Assembly (NCBI GenBank): GCA_023014365.1
Contig: JAEBUN010000004.1
Location: 2,418,001 to 2,482,000, forward strand
Source: Lepiota brunneoincarnata
Lineage: Eukaryota > Basidiomycota > Agaricomycetes > Agaricales > Agaricaceae
Direction of reading: 5' to 3'
DNA length: 64,000 bases
The notes under the pieces were generated by a model, which did not search any database, was not told the origin of the DNA, and was given only the letters and a program-made list of their open reading frames with translations. The position numbers and the translations under genes are program-made. Position 1 is the first letter of the stretch; every line of letters begins with the position of its first letter. Of this stretch, positions 63,755-64,000 are shown piece after piece.

Positions 63755-63979
63755 ATGTCGTCCTACAGCCACACCCCACCCTCCCCCACATTTGGGTTTT
63801 TCCCCGCTGGGTCAACCTCACCCAACGCTTTCGCCATGTTCGCGCAGCACCAGTCGCCGCGTGATACGCATAACATGTACGCTGCCTTTGCTGCCTCTGC
63901 AGCAGGCCACCCACCTTCATCCGCCCAGCCTTCACCGGCATCCGTAGGAGGATTCAGGGGTTTTATGTCGAGGAAATGA
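63755..63979 (+). CDS. Small Ser/Pro/Ala-rich orphan protein
   Basis: An intronless frame of 74 residues starting MSSYSHTPPSPTFGFFPAGSTS and ending GGFRGFMSRK. The composition is Ser, Pro and Ala with an alanine-rich middle (YAAFAASAAG). There is no signal peptide or membrane helix. I do not recognise a family. The context sequence and the codon-like third-position C bias favour a real gene, but it is short and could be a chance frame or the first exon of a longer gene running off the window. Confidence 0.45.
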   Translation: MSSYSHTPPSPTFGFFPAGSTSPNAFAMFAQHQSPRDTHNMYAAFAASAAGHPPSSAQPSPASVGGFRGFMSRK

Positions 63980-64000
63980 TATTGTATCGGATATACCACA

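Overview
The window looks like a gene-dense chromosomal segment of a filamentous basidiomycete, most likely an Agaricomycete. It carries about 29 protein genes in 64 kb, nearly all split by 46-75 nt GT-AG introns, with a few GC-AG introns and very small exons. The gene set is fungal: a HOG1-type MAP kinase, a PRM10/ThrE-like transporter, a Zn2Cys6 regulator, a GH128-type glucanase, glucosylceramide synthase and a DNMT1-type cytosine methyltransferase. I see no transposon, CRISPR array, operon or biosynthetic cluster.

Layout, left to right. 1-16.7 kb: a 5'-truncated SNF2/RING helicase (+), PRM10-like transporter (-), Zn2Cys6 transcription factor (-), REEP/Yop1 ER-shaping protein (+), exocyst SEC3 (-). 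17-26.3 kb: homeodomain protein (+), ceramide glucosyltransferase (-), an intron-bearing tRNA best read as tRNA-Trp (+), MDR oxidoreductase (+), methylcrotonyl-CoA carboxylase alpha subunit (+), DUS2 dihydrouridine synthase (-). 26.5-37.5 kb: calnexin (-), U5 snRNP GTPase SNU114 (-), prefoldin 1 (+), GH128-like wall glucanase (+), nucleobindin-like EF-hand protein (+). 37.7-53.4 kb: Dopey/DOP1 (-), a Lys-rich nuclear protein (-), ATP synthase subunit e (+), RBBP4/Hat2 WD40 protein (+), RAMP4 (-), BMT5-like rRNA methyltransferase (+), a small secreted protein (+), a Pro/Asn-rich membrane protein (-). 53.8-64 kb: mitochondrial NADH-cytochrome b5 reductase (-), HOG1 (+), DNMT1 (+), DPH4 (-), a 74-residue orphan (+).

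The genes do not form one pathway. They are mostly housekeeping, with a loose run of ER, secretory and wall functions (REEP, SEC3, glucosylceramide synthase, calnexin, nucleobindin, DOP1, RAMP4). Several pairs share short divergent promoters: SNU114/PFD1, MCR1/HOG1, RAMP4/BMT5, SEC3/homeobox.

The most striking property of the sequence is that about 13 protein genes can be read through only if one base is skipped or added at a single point. Many are essential single-copy genes (SEC3, calnexin, ATP synthase e). After each one-base correction the reconstructed exon totals are exact multiples of three. Most sites need one base removed, which suggests residual insertion errors in the assembly rather than gene decay. 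I found no convincing undescribed system. The best biological curiosities are an 8-nt microexon that supplies a zinc-binding cysteine, a start-codon-only exon, two 14-nt exons, and an intron inside the catalytic cysteine codon of the DNA methyltransferase.
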